Shown here one piece after another: positions 46,936 through 55,711 of a stretch of DNA of 64,000 bases (the stretch's first letter is position 1; each line of letters starts with the position of its first letter). The DNA is from Paenibacillus lignilyticus (GTDB taxonomy: Bacteria > Bacillota > Bacilli > Paenibacillales > Paenibacillaceae). The stretch lies in assembly GCF_017942085.1 (NCBI RefSeq), contig NZ_JAGKSP010000001.1, positions 372,001-436,000 of the forward strand. Direction: 5' to 3'. Below the pieces are notes generated by a model that did no database searches, had not been told where the DNA came from, and worked only from the letters and a program-made list of their open reading frames with translations. The position numbers were made by a program, and so were the translations under genes.

Positions 46936-46961
46936 CAAGCTGCCGATGAGCCGGCAGCTTG
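46936..46961 (-). terminator. Hairpin after the ABC permease gene
   Basis: CAAGCTGCCG (46936-46945) is a perfect 10-bp partner of CGGCAGCTTG (46952-46961). The minus-strand tail is weakly T-rich. It lies 31 bp past the permease stop. Confidence 0.5.
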
Positions 46962-46991
46962 ATTACGTCCTTATGATCGGGATTCAACGGA

Positions 46992-47759
46992 TTAGAATCG
47001 GTTTCTGTAGACCCTCATCGCGAAGAAATAAGCGACGAGCAGAATGCCAACGCACCATGCAAGCGCGGTCCATATGTCATTTCCCACCGGCTGACCGGAT
47101 AACAAGGCGCGAATGGCTGCAACGATCGACGTTACGGGTTGGTTTTCGGCAAATACGCGAACAGCTTTAGGCATCGTTTCTGTCGGCACGAATGCGGAAC
47201 TGATGAATGGCAGGAAGATGATCGGGTAGGAGAAGGCGCTGGCACCGTCTACCGATTTAGCGGACAGTCCGGCAATTGCCGCGACCCAAGTCAAGGCCAG
47301 TGTGAATAATGCGAGTATGCCGGCTACGGCAAGCCAGTCTAGGATGCCGGCTGAGGAACGAAAGCCCATAATCAAGGCTACAAGGATGATGACGACAAGC
47401 GATATGGCGTTGGATACGAGCGATGTTAAGACATGCCCCCAAAGTAAAGTAGAACGCGAAATCGGCATAGAGTGAAATCGCTCGAATATCCCTCGCTGCA
47501 CATCAATAAACAGACGGTAAGACGTGTAGGCAATTCCGCTGGCGATTGCGATGAGCAGAATGCCGGGCAGCAGGTAATTGACATAGCTGTCGGCTCCGGA
47601 TTGAATCGCGCCGCCAAACACGTAGACGAATAGTAGCATGAGTGCAATCGGTGTGATGGTGACTGAAATGATGGTATCCAAACTGCGAGAAATATGACGC
47701 ATGGAACGCCCGAGCATCACGCTTAGATCGCTGAAGAAATGTTTCTTGACCGTATCCAT
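46992..47759 (-). CDS. ABC-2 type transporter permease (DrrB-like)
   Basis: This 255-aa membrane protein has six predicted helices, beginning TPIALMLLFVYVFGGAIQ. PGILLIAIASGIAYTSYRLFID and the conserved EFRF-like segment FERFHSMPISRSTLLWGHV mark the ABC-2/DrrB permease family used in drug or antibiotic export. It is transcribed one base after the ATPase stop and completes the PadR-pentapeptide-ABC operon. The substrate is unknown. GGAGGGGG lies before the ATG. Confidence 0.9.
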   Translation of the reverse strand: MDTVKKHFFSDLSVMLGRSMRHISRSLDTIISVTITPIALMLLFVYVFGGAIQSGADSYVNYLLPGILLIAIASGIAYTSYRLFIDVQRGIFERFHSMPISRSTLLWGHVLTSLVSNAISLVVIILVALIMGFRSSAGILDWLAVAGILALFTLALTWVAAIAGLSAKSVDGASAFSYPIIFLPFISSAFVPTETMPKAVRVFAENQPVTSIVAAIRALLSGQPVGNDIWTALAWCVGILLVAYFFAMRVYRNRF

Positions 47760-47760
47760 G

Positions 47761-48522
47761 TTATGCCCCCTCCTTCTTACCGATAATGGACAGGAATATC
47801 TCTTCCAAAGAAGGTTGTTTCTCCACGTACTCTACCTTCGCGGACGGGAACAGCTTCTTAAGCTCAGCCAGCGTACCGTTGGCAATAATTCTACCTTCAT
47901 GCAAAATGGCGATTCGGTCCGCAAGCTGTTCCGCCTCTTCCAAATACTGCGTGGTGAGGAATACCGTAGTTCCGCTGTTTGCAAGGTCCTTCACAATCTT
48001 CCACACCTCGATGCGCGCTTCAGGATCAAGTCCCGTAGTCGGCTCATCAAGAAAAATGATTTGAGGTTTCCCGACCAAACTCAAGGAAATATCGAGTCTG
48101 CGGCGCATTCCGCCCGAATAAGTGGATACCTTCCGATCCGCTGCCTCCGTCAAGCCGAAGCTTTTGAGTAAATCGTCCGCTACCTGGCGCGGATTTGGGA
48201 GATAGCGCAGCTTGGCGATCATGATTAAATTTTCCCGTCCGGTCAAAATTTCGTCTACCGCAGCGAATTGCCCGGTTAAGCTTATTGCTTGCCGGACATG
48301 GTCCGGTTTGGACCCAACATCGAAACCGTTTATGGCGGCGCTCCCGCTGTCTTGTTTAAGCAGCGTGGTGAGGATCTTGACTACCGTTGTTTTGCCCGCG
48401 CCGTTGGAGCCGAGCAGCGCGAATATACTGCCCTTCTCCACCGCGAAATCAACGCCTTTCAGAACTTGAAGCTGCTTATAGGATTTTTGCAGACCCTTTA
48501 CCTGGATGGCATGGTTTTGCAT
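47761..48522 (-). CDS. ABC transporter ATP-binding protein (DrrA-like)
   Basis: This 253-aa ATPase has Walker A LGSNGAGKTTVVKIL, Q-loop SLTGQFAAVDEILTGRENL, signature YSGGMRRRLDISLSL and Walker B IIFLDEPTTGLDP. These are the features of the DrrA/NodI export subfamily. Together with the permease downstream it forms a minimal exporter. It lies 13 bp after the pentapeptide gene. Confidence 0.93.
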   Translation of the reverse strand: MQNHAIQVKGLQKSYKQLQVLKGVDFAVEKGSIFALLGSNGAGKTTVVKILTTLLKQDSGSAAINGFDVGSKPDHVRQAISLTGQFAAVDEILTGRENLIMIAKLRYLPNPRQVADDLLKSFGLTEAADRKVSTYSGGMRRRLDISLSLVGKPQIIFLDEPTTGLDPEARIEVWKIVKDLANSGTTVFLTTQYLEEAEQLADRIAILHEGRIIANGTLAELKKLFPSAKVEYVEKQPSLEEIFLSIIGKKEGA

Positions 48523-48535
48523 CCTTTACCCCTCC

Positions 48536-49402
48536 TTAGTTAACTGTAACTTTGGACAAATCGGCTCCCATTCCTTTGAGCGCGGCATAAGTCAACTTAT
48601 CCATCGTCGCGCCGTCAAAGCAAATGGTTTTGATCATTTTATAGTACTTATTCGTGAGAACAAACCCGGGTTGAAACGATACATTTTTAAAGGTAGCGCC
48701 TCTGAACGAAGTTTCCGTTAAAGCTCCTTTATCAAACTTAACGCCGATAAACGTCTGTCCGTCCAAACGCTGCCCGCTCAAATCCGTGTACTTGAAGTCG
48801 ACTCCATCAAATAAACAGCCTTCAAACACCGTTTTCCTCAGATCGGTCATCGTTAACGTGACATCTGTCATTCTTACGCCTATGAATTTCACTCCGTCCA
48901 GACCGGACTTGCTGAAATTGGTGCGTACAAGAATCGATTTATTGAAGCTTGCATTCGTCAGGTCAAGCGTTGAGAAGTTGCAGTCGGTTAGATTGGCGCC
49001 GTCAAAATTAGCTTCGCGCACGTCGCTGCTCTTAAATGTGCTGCCGGTCAAATCCGCGCCTGCAAAGTCGGAACCGCGCAATGCGCTCGCATTAAATTGT
49101 CCTTTACGTGCCGTAACACCCGCAAAATCGCTTTCAGCCAGGTTGCTCGCGCTAAAGTTCGTCAGCAGTTGACGCTCCAGGGAGCGAGAGAGGTTGGCAA
49201 CCTCCAGAATGGTTTGCTCAATGTCGCCGATGCTCTCGATGGTTTTCTTCAAAGCTGTTTCTTCGTCTTTGCCCTCGGCTCTCAGTTCGTTGTACCGCTC
49301 CTGTAAATCGGAATGCAGGTCAGCCTTTAACTCAGCAACGCTTCTTACGCCTTCATAGGGTGTAAATACACCGTTCAAATAGTTGGTTAATTTCGAATTC
49401 AT
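48536..49402 (-). CDS. HAAS-prefix plus pentapeptide-repeat protein
   Basis: This 288-aa protein joins two parts. Residues ~1-70 (LTNYLNGVFTPYEGVRSV ... LHSDLQERYNELRAEG) resemble the helical HAAS/permease-prefix domain that is often encoded beside PadR regulators. Residues ~85-235 are pentapeptide repeats of the A(D/N)LXX kind: NLAESDFAGV, GADLTGSTFKSSDVREANFDGANLTDCNF. Such repeats form right-handed quadrilateral helices, some of which mimic DNA and protect gyrase. The HAAS-pentapeptide fusion between a PadR gene and an exporter is unusual. The ATG at 49402 has GGAGAG upstream. Confidence 0.85.
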   Translation of the reverse strand: MNSKLTNYLNGVFTPYEGVRSVAELKADLHSDLQERYNELRAEGKDEETALKKTIESIGDIEQTILEVANLSRSLERQLLTNFSASNLAESDFAGVTARKGQFNASALRGSDFAGADLTGSTFKSSDVREANFDGANLTDCNFSTLDLTNASFNKSILVRTNFSKSGLDGVKFIGVRMTDVTLTMTDLRKTVFEGCLFDGVDFKYTDLSGQRLDGQTFIGVKFDKGALTETSFRGATFKNVSFQPGFVLTNKYYKMIKTICFDGATMDKLTYAALKGMGADLSKVTVN

Positions 49403-49416
49403 GGGATCATCTCTCC

Positions 49417-49746
49417 TTATAATAGGTTTTCGAGTACGCGCTGCGCATACTCCCAATTGCTTTTGTTATGAACATAGGTGTTCTTGCCCTTCTCGGTGAT
49501 TCGAAAATACTTGCGTCTTCCGCCCTGCGATTCATCGCCCCAATACCACTCGATATCGCCGTCCGTCTCAAGCCGCCGGACGCTGGAGTACATCGTTGCT
49601 TCCTTTAATTCATATTCGCCGCCTGAACGTTCGGCAATCAGCTTGACGATTTCGTACCCATAACGATCCGCTTCGGAGAGGAGCCGTAGAATCATCGTAT
49701 CGGTATGGCCGCGCAGGAGGTCGGATGTAATTTTGTTCTCGCTCAT
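49417..49746 (-). CDS. PadR-family transcriptional repressor
   Basis: This 109-aa winged-helix protein has residues LLRGHTDTMILRLLSEADRYGYEIVKLI followed by ELKEATMYSSVRRLETDGDIEWYW and the wing SQGGRRKYFRITEKG, diagnostic of PadR. It has a single C-terminal helix, as in subfamily s2. The ATG at 49746 follows GAGGTGA. It is the first gene of the pentapeptide-ABC operon, and its promoter overlaps an inverted repeat, so it probably represses itself and the exporter until a ligand binds. Confidence 0.93.
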   Translation of the reverse strand: MSENKITSDLLRGHTDTMILRLLSEADRYGYEIVKLIAERSGGEYELKEATMYSSVRRLETDGDIEWYWGDESQGGRRKYFRITEKGKNTYVHNKSNWEYAQRVLENLL

Positions 49747-49767
49747 TTGATCACCTCTCATAATCAC

Positions 49768-49802
49768 ATAATACAGCACACTACTATGACTGTCAAGGTA
49801 GT
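49768..49802 (-). promoter_or_regulatory. Promoter and likely PadR operator of the exporter operon
   Basis: On the minus strand TTGACA (49791-49796) and TATTAT (49768-49773) are 17 bp apart. ACTAC (49780-49784) and GTAGT (49798-49802) form an inverted repeat straddling the -35. Confidence 0.75.
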
Positions 49803-49961
49803 ATTTTTATTATAATACCCTGATTATGAAAAATGTATACTTCTGCGGATTTTGCGCCGACGAATTCGGCGATTGCTGCGCATGTGCGGCTCCCAGTGCA
49901 ACACATGCGTTCCGCCAAAGTAAAGTATTAAGCTATCCCGGACACGCTCCCGCTTCATAAC

Positions 49962-50008
49962 AAAAAAAGACCTGCCTTGATGCGCCATTGGCGCATCAAG
50001 GCAGGTCT
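49962..50008 (-). terminator. Strong rho-independent terminator of gerM
   Basis: A near-perfect 20-bp stem is centred at 49988 (left arm AAGACCTGCCTTGATGCGCC, from 49968). The minus-strand tail is TTTTTTTG. Confidence 0.9.
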
Positions 50009-50026
50009 TCTATTCAAGAGGATGGA

Positions 50027-51079
50027 TTAAGATTTAAAGGCGTTCACGTGCTCAGGTCGGCTGACCGGCTCGCTGTAGGACTGGTTGTTCGTATCCACGA
50101 AGTCTGTTTTGCCATTGAGCTTGATTTGAACCTTGCTCATTCCCGTGTTCTCGGTCAGAGCGAGCACGACTGCCTGCAGCATTTCGGCCGGCTCCTGCTG
50201 ACCTTGCTGGTAGCTGTCATCTTGCAGCTCGACGGTCACAACGTCATTCTTCTTCGTGACATTCTTGACCAGTACATCCGGCGTCATAACGGCTTTAAGC
50301 GGCAGATCATTTAGCGGGCCGCTAATCAGCTGCTCGATCGCTGTTTTCGCTTTGTTGTTCGAGCGCGTCACGAGTCTTGTTACAGGTACATAATATTGTA
50401 CGTTATCCGGTGTAACAGCGGAGAAGTAGATCGTAACCGGCGTGGACTGGCTGTAATCCACGTTATCAGCAGCCTCAAGGTTAATGCCGACCGCACGAGT
50501 CAGCTGATCGTCGATTGGCAATCCATCCTGCGGCATTTCGCTCAGCTTCTGTCCTTCAAGATCGATTTCGACGTTTTGCACGCCTTCAAGGCTTGTCAGC
50601 GTCCAAGTAATGGCTTCAACGATTTTACGCTCGTCCGATACATTGTAGTCGGCGAATGATTTCGTGAAGTCAACAACGGCAAGCTTCTGATCCGGAACGA
50701 TGTTCAGCCCCTTCACCGTCGTCCCTTTTGGCAGCACCGCTTCGAAGCCATCCGGAATTTCGCTTTCGTAAGCGCCGCCTTCCACCATCATCTCAAGCGC
50801 CTTCTGTCCCAGCTTCTCATCCGGACCGAGCGTTGCCATTACCGTGACCGGTGCCAGCAAGCCGTTGCGGTCCTTCAGATACAGCGTCATCTGCGATTGA
50901 TCGCCCTCGGTTACAGTTTGTCCTGCATTAAGGTCGGCGTCTACGTTTTGCGTACTGTTTTGCGGTGGATCGATCGATTCACTGGCAGGCTGTGAGAATA
51001 ATCCGCAGCCGGTCGTCAAAATGGGCAAAGCAAGCACTCCGGCGAGCGCAGCCCGGCGCAACAGTCGATTGTAAGTCAT
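50027..51079 (-). CDS. gerM: GerM-like sporulation/germination lipoprotein
   Basis: This is a 350-aa secreted lipoprotein. The N-terminal signal (RRAALAGVLALPILTTGCG) has a lipobox cysteine at residue 25. Two GerMN domains follow, about 60-185 (QMTLYLKDRNGLLAPVTV ... AVVDFTKSFADYNVSD) and 205-335 (VTIYFSAVTPDNVQYYVPV ... VTVELQDDSY). In Bacillus, GerM binds peptidoglycan and helps localise SpoIIIAG in engulfed forespores and is needed for germination. It lies upstream of rph with an exporter operon between. Confidence 0.92.
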   Translation of the reverse strand: MTYNRLLRRAALAGVLALPILTTGCGLFSQPASESIDPPQNSTQNVDADLNAGQTVTEGDQSQMTLYLKDRNGLLAPVTVMATLGPDEKLGQKALEMMVEGGAYESEIPDGFEAVLPKGTTVKGLNIVPDQKLAVVDFTKSFADYNVSDERKIVEAITWTLTSLEGVQNVEIDLEGQKLSEMPQDGLPIDDQLTRAVGINLEAADNVDYSQSTPVTIYFSAVTPDNVQYYVPVTRLVTRSNNKAKTAIEQLISGPLNDLPLKAVMTPDVLVKNVTKKNDVVTVELQDDSYQQGQQEPAEMLQAVVLALTENTGMSKVQIKLNGKTDFVDTNNQSYSEPVSRPEHVNAFKS

Positions 51080-51116
51080 TGTTCATTTTCCTCCCCATTT
51101 GAATAGTTCGTTTGCT

Positions 51117-51146
51117 TTGGTACAAGTTCTGCTTTTGTAGTACTAT
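51117..51146 (+). promoter_or_regulatory. Possible sigma-A promoter of the PgpA-like gene
   Basis: TTGGTA (51117-51122) and TACTAT (51141-51146) are 18 bp apart, 65 bp before the start codon. Confidence 0.4.
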
Positions 51147-51211
51147 ATATACGAGCCCTCCAAATCAATTAGACCAGTTTTGTCCACCATTTTGATACAA
51201 GGGGTGTAGCG

Positions 51212-51751
51212 ATGACGAAGTCCAGTGAATACCGCTTAAATAGTACGAAAATCGCAGAAGCGACGCGGGAATGGCTCACTAAACGCGGTGTCGAGGTCCC
51301 GCAGATCGCAGAGCTGGTTCTATTTCTGCAGAAGGATTATTATCCGGAACTCACGATGCAGGAATGCGAAATGTATGTGGAAGCCGTGCTCACCAAGCGC
51401 GAGGTGCAGAACGCCATCTTGACCGGCATCCAGCTGGATCTGCTTGCCGAGGAAGGCAAGCTGCTGTCGCCGCTTCAAGAAATGATAGAAAATGACGAAG
51501 GGCTCTACGGGTGCGATGAAATTCTCGCGCTGTCCATCGTGAACGTTTACGGCAGTATCGGCTTTACGAATTTCGGCTATGTCGACAAATTAAAACCAGG
51601 CATACTGAAGCATCTGAACGATAAAGAAGATGCGCAGTGCCACACGTTCCTCGATGATATCGTCGGCGCCATCGCCGCTGCCGCAAGCAGCCGGGTCGCT
51701 CACCGAAAGCAGGCGGAGCGTGAAGGGAGAGTTGGGCCTCCGATCGACTAA
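51212..51751 (+). CDS. Phosphatidylglycerophosphatase A-like (YutG family)
   Basis: This 179-aa soluble protein of the PgpA-like YutG family is thought to be a phosphatase acting on phospholipid or related phosphates. Key features are the acidic motifs LYGCDEILALSIVNVYGSIG and HTFLDDIVGAIAAAAS, which supply metal-coordinating Asp/Glu. It lacks the membrane helices of canonical PgpA. AAGGGGTG lies 5 bp before the ATG. It is divergent from gerM. Confidence 0.85.
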   Translation: MTKSSEYRLNSTKIAEATREWLTKRGVEVPQIAELVLFLQKDYYPELTMQECEMYVEAVLTKREVQNAILTGIQLDLLAEEGKLLSPLQEMIENDEGLYGCDEILALSIVNVYGSIGFTNFGYVDKLKPGILKHLNDKEDAQCHTFLDDIVGAIAAAASSRVAHRKQAEREGRVGPPID

Positions 51752-51767
51752 TCGAAACCCCAAATCA

Positions 51768-51820
51768 AAGAAGCTTACCGCGCACCGATCATACCCGGCG
51801 AAGCGGTAAGCTTCTTCTTT
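51768..51820. terminator. Shared terminator between the PgpA-like gene and gerC-type gene
   Basis: AAGAAGCTTACCGC (51768-51781) pairs perfectly with GCGGTAAGCTTCTT (51803-51816), between converging genes. Confidence 0.85.
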
Positions 51821-51833
51821 TAACCCCAACAAG

Positions 51834-52997
51834 CTAATGTGGAGCCATGTCATTCATTCCGGAATGGAGGATATTCACCTGAACGTTCACCTTCTTCAAG
51901 GAATCCTCCGTCAACATCCGTTCACCGCTGATGCCCGATGCTCTCAGCCTTTTCCACTCTTTATTCTTATTCCGATATAGGGTCTGCTCCAAACCATACA
52001 GATCCACGTGTTTTGCGATCCCGCTCTTAAAGGTGTTTAGAACTTCATTGCGAATTCCCATTTCGGCCTTCTCCCTAATGATGTCGACCGGCGAATCGTC
52101 TAACATTTCCTCAATGATACCCGTAAACTTCAAATCCAGCGAAAATACCGGCTTTCCGCCTTCAACCGCTATATGGATTTTCTTCTTCGGATTGAATAGG
52201 GTAACCATTCCGATTGTTTTATGATTCCGTACAACGGGGATAACGGCTCGTTTCATCTGCGGTTGGATCCACTTCACGCCATTTAATTGCTTTTCGGTGA
52301 AGCTATGCTGCGCTTTGCCGTTATTCAATGCAAATGCACCGTTCATGAATATAACAGGCTGCGGTTTATCGTTATCCTCCCAGTCTTTCTTATCCATGCT
52401 TAATGTAGGAATTAAATCCGTTTCTCCCGGCTCCCCTTCATTGGCCAACACTTTATTGAGCCGAATCGGTGCGATGACCGACAATTGCTTATAAAGCACT
52501 AATGGATTGTGTAACAGATTGGAAATGGGGGAGAAATTAAAAAAAGTGGAGTGTTTAAATAACTCATCAATGGACTCATGCGTCCCGAAGATCCATGAAT
52601 TATACCGAATCTGCGGAAATCGGGGGATCGAATCAATAAATCGGTTGATGTCTTTCTGCAGCACCCGATCGCTTAAAACGATCGCCATCAAATGATCCCA
52701 ATACAAGCTTTGCTGCCCCGTTTTATATAATTCATTTATAGCCGCAAACAGCGTCTCTCCTTCGCTCTTGCCTACCCAGACCGTCGCTCGGTCTCCCCCG
52801 CCGTCTCCGCCTTCATCTTGATTACTGATCGAGCCGAAATCCATTAATTCCGTATAAATCTTATATTTGCCTTCCGAATAATCAATGCCAAGTGCAGTTA
52901 CGAAATTATAGTCGGAGATCGTCTTCACATCCCAACATCCTGTAAGCAGTATACAGGCACATAGGGTCATACATAGAACTCCGACTAATCTGTTCAT
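51834..52997 (-). CDS. Ger(x)C family spore germination lipoprotein
   Basis: This is the C subunit of a nutrient germinant receptor, anchored to the outer face of the spore inner membrane. The 387-aa protein has a lipoprotein signal ending LLTGCWD (lipid-accepting Cys at 21), followed by the GerAC-type domain. Motifs include FVTALGIDYSEGKYKIYT, the Gly/Asp-rich loop NQDEGGDGGG and LYWDHLMAIVLSDRVLQ. It overlaps the A subunit by 4 bp and is the last gene of the operon. Confidence 0.93.
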   Translation of the reverse strand: MNRLVGVLCMTLCACILLTGCWDVKTISDYNFVTALGIDYSEGKYKIYTELMDFGSISNQDEGGDGGGDRATVWVGKSEGETLFAAINELYKTGQQSLYWDHLMAIVLSDRVLQKDINRFIDSIPRFPQIRYNSWIFGTHESIDELFKHSTFFNFSPISNLLHNPLVLYKQLSVIAPIRLNKVLANEGEPGETDLIPTLSMDKKDWEDNDKPQPVIFMNGAFALNNGKAQHSFTEKQLNGVKWIQPQMKRAVIPVVRNHKTIGMVTLFNPKKKIHIAVEGGKPVFSLDLKFTGIIEEMLDDSPVDIIREKAEMGIRNEVLNTFKSGIAKHVDLYGLEQTLYRNKNKEWKRLRASGISGERMLTEDSLKKVNVQVNILHSGMNDMAPH

Positions 52998-54445
52998 GTT
53001 CCTTTCTCCTTTCTATCGCTGTCTCCTGTTCTGTAAATGAGAGGTCTCGTGCGGTTAAGCGTTCTCGGTTTGGTCGTGAGAGCCATAAGCAAATCTTTAA
53101 ATACCGGAGGCGACATAGGAGCCAAATACGGGACGCCAAAGGATTCGAGTGTAGATACGTACAAGAGAATCGCGAATAGCCCCAGAAAAAAACCGTACAT
53201 ACCCAAAAAAGCGGCACAACCTAAAACAAACAATCGCAGCGCCGTAACCAACCCGCCAAGTGATTGATTGACTAACGTATAGGTAGCGACCATCGACATC
53301 GCGGTAACGACCAGCATTGCCGGAGAGGTCAAACCTGCTTCGATTGCAGCTTGTCCGATAAACAGTCCGCCCACGACGGTAACTGTTTGTCCAACCCCTT
53401 TAGGAAGTCTGATTCCCGCTTCGCGAAACAATTCAAACGTGATTTGCATAAGGAAAGCTTCCAATGGCGCCGGAATTGGCAGTCCTCTTCGAACGTTTAT
53501 TACGCTTGCTAAGGTTGTTATGGGGATTTGATCCATATGAAACGTAGTCAGTGCAATGTAGAAGCCGGGAACCAATATTCCCAAAAACAGTCCTATATAC
53601 CTCAGCAGAGATTCGAAGGCTACATATAGATAGGAGGCATGGATATCTTCAGGCGTCTTCAGCAAGGAGGACAACGTAGTAGGCGCGATTAATACCATCG
53701 GCGTTCCATCCACAATTACGATAAATCGCCCCCGCAGCAGGGCTTCAACCGCAAAATCCGGACGTCCGATGTAATCGATTAAGGGGAACAGCCCAAATGG
53801 CGAATCCGAAATGGATTCGGCGAGCTCCTCACTGCTGACCAAAGCGTCAACATCAATCTTTTGAATTCGCTGGCGTGCCATCTCAATAATATCCGGATTA
53901 ATAATATCGTCTTCATAAAGAAGAGCCACTTTGGTCCGAGATCTTCGGCCAATCACATAGCTCTCGCAGCACAACGATTCCGTACGAAGCCGTTTACGGA
54001 TAAGCGCGATATTCGTAGAAATCTGTTCCGTAAAACCATCCCTTGGACCTTTAACCGATACCTCCGTGTTGGATTCCTCCGGCTGGCGCTGAGGGGGATT
54101 GGCAATATCCAGCATAAATAAGGAGCTGTTGTTATCGAACAATAGCAGGAGCTTTCCCGAGAATACGGCATCAACAATGGCTTGTTCCTTGTTTTCCAGC
54201 GGTTGGAAGGATAAGTTTCCGATCCTACCGTCTACCACTTGACCCACAGACAGCTTCTCCAGCTGCGGCATTACGATTTGATCGATCAGTTTGCCGTCCG
54301 ATAACCCCTCGCAGTGAATCAACAGCACTTCCCAGCTCTCATCTTCGCTCAATAAACGAACACGCTGGATGATGACATCCGAGCTACGATTGAACAATGC
54401 ACGTAACGCTTTTTCGATAGATTGATGGTCCAGAACAACCGTCAT
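52994..54445 (-). CDS. GerA-family spore germination protein (A subunit)
   Basis: This is the A subunit of a germinant receptor. The 483-aa protein has a soluble N-terminal half (1-~245, including LLFDNNSSLFMLDI and RGPRDGFTEQI-type motifs). Five predicted membrane helices follow (LLRYIGLFLGILVPGFYIAL, MLVVTAMSMVATYTLV and others). The family signature GPRDGFTE precedes the conserved RTKVALLYEDD. It overlaps the B-subunit gene by one base and the C-subunit gene by four. The germinant recognised cannot be predicted. Confidence 0.95.
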   Translation of the reverse strand: MTVVLDHQSIEKALRALFNRSSDVIIQRVRLLSEDESWEVLLIHCEGLSDGKLIDQIVMPQLEKLSVGQVVDGRIGNLSFQPLENKEQAIVDAVFSGKLLLLFDNNSSLFMLDIANPPQRQPEESNTEVSVKGPRDGFTEQISTNIALIRKRLRTESLCCESYVIGRRSRTKVALLYEDDIINPDIIEMARQRIQKIDVDALVSSEELAESISDSPFGLFPLIDYIGRPDFAVEALLRGRFIVIVDGTPMVLIAPTTLSSLLKTPEDIHASYLYVAFESLLRYIGLFLGILVPGFYIALTTFHMDQIPITTLASVINVRRGLPIPAPLEAFLMQITFELFREAGIRLPKGVGQTVTVVGGLFIGQAAIEAGLTSPAMLVVTAMSMVATYTLVNQSLGGLVTALRLFVLGCAAFLGMYGFFLGLFAILLYVSTLESFGVPYLAPMSPPVFKDLLMALTTKPRTLNRTRPLIYRTGDSDRKEKGT

Positions 54446-55536
54446 TACCTCGGATTCACCCTTTCTTTCAAGCGTACGATGATGGAGAACAGGAACAACA
54501 ACGAAACCAGGGCCACGATAAGGAGCAATAAAAACGAATAGTAAAACTCACGCAAAAACCATACGAACCATGCATCGCTTATCGGCAGGAACGGAACGAT
54601 AAACATAATGATCGTAATCGCAAAAAGCATCAGCTTGCGAATGGCAGCCTTCTTCAGTTGAAGAAGCTCAACCATCAAATACATACACAAGGAGATTCGG
54701 ATAAAAGAACCGCTTAACCATTCGAAAATTGATATGAAATCTAAATGAGAGACATTTTTGCCCAGGGTGACAAGTCCCCACTGCTCGAAGGTCGGAAAAC
54801 GCTGTCTGGCCGCTTCGGCGGGTCCGAAGTCAACGATGGATTCCAGCAGCGGCCCGAGGATCATACCAACGGTAATAATCAGCAGAATGATTAGTGAACT
54901 ATAGCGCACCTTCTCCTTCAAGTGCTGCTGGATCAAGAGAAGGAGCAGGATCTCAAGCACCCCATTGGTTGAATAAATAAGACCATGTGACAGGGGAGCG
55001 ATGCCATTTGCCAACATCGGCGTAATATAGTGAAAATTTTTAAATTTGATATTCGCAGTTACCATAAAACCTTCGAACACAAAAACAAACGGAAGCAAAA
55101 TCCCCGCACAAACCGTGATGGACCATAGTCCTGCATAAGCGGCAAAGAAACAGATGGCGGTCAAAGCCGCGGCGATCACGAAACCGGGCGTCTCCGGCAA
55201 AAACGTCACATCAACCCAATTGGTCGTATCCTTTAATGCAATGAGAGAACTCGAGAATAAATAGAGGAAAAGAATGAGTCCGAGAAACACACTCGCGAAA
55301 GCGCCAAACTTGCGTTTTACCCAAGGGATAATGGCTTCTTGAGCGGTCGTTGTCATAATATGCTTGATTACACCTAACAAAAGCATGCCGGGGACAAAAG
55401 CCAACAGGACGCTAAACCACGCATCTCTTCCGGTAGAGTCCAAGAGCAGCGGGACGATAATATTTTGATTCGTTATCACCGTAGTGGTAAGAAGGAGTAG
55501 AACTACTTGTAAGACCGAGAGCTTCCTTTGGCGCAT
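54445..55536 (-). CDS. GerB-family spore germination protein (B subunit, APC-type transporter fold)
   Basis: This is the B subunit of a germinant receptor and the likely ligand-binding part. The 363-aa protein has ten predicted membrane helices of the amino-acid-polyamine-cation superfamily, starting LSVLQVVLLLLTTTVITNQ. The conserved Gly-rich region is LFLYLFSSSLIALKDTTNWV. The ATG at 55536 follows AAGGTG by 11 bp; a GTG at 55548 is also in frame. Here the order is B, A, C, whereas the classic gerA operon is A, B, C. Confidence 0.92.
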   Translation of the reverse strand: MRQRKLSVLQVVLLLLTTTVITNQNIIVPLLLDSTGRDAWFSVLLAFVPGMLLLGVIKHIMTTTAQEAIIPWVKRKFGAFASVFLGLILFLYLFSSSLIALKDTTNWVDVTFLPETPGFVIAAALTAICFFAAYAGLWSITVCAGILLPFVFVFEGFMVTANIKFKNFHYITPMLANGIAPLSHGLIYSTNGVLEILLLLLIQQHLKEKVRYSSLIILLIITVGMILGPLLESIVDFGPAEAARQRFPTFEQWGLVTLGKNVSHLDFISIFEWLSGSFIRISLCMYLMVELLQLKKAAIRKLMLFAITIIMFIVPFLPISDAWFVWFLREFYYSFLLLLIVALVSLLFLFSIIVRLKERVNPR

Positions 55537-55624
55537 GGTTCGTTTCACACCTTAACGATATTTGTGTTTATGATTGCCTGATTTCCCAAATTAATCCGAA
55601 TCCAGCAATCAAAGCGCACAAAAA

Positions 55625-55653
55625 AAAGAGCGTCGACGATGTCGACACTCTTT
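55625..55653 (-). terminator. Rho-independent terminator of the hemE-hemH-hemY operon
   Basis: AAAGAG-C-GTCGAC (55625-55637) pairs with GTCGAC-A-CTCTTT (55641-55652). The minus-strand tail is TTTTTTTG. Confidence 0.85.
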
Positions 55654-55711
55654 CGTTAGATATAACTTTGTGTAAGATCCCCGCCAATATCTTAATCGCG
55701 ATGGCGACCTT

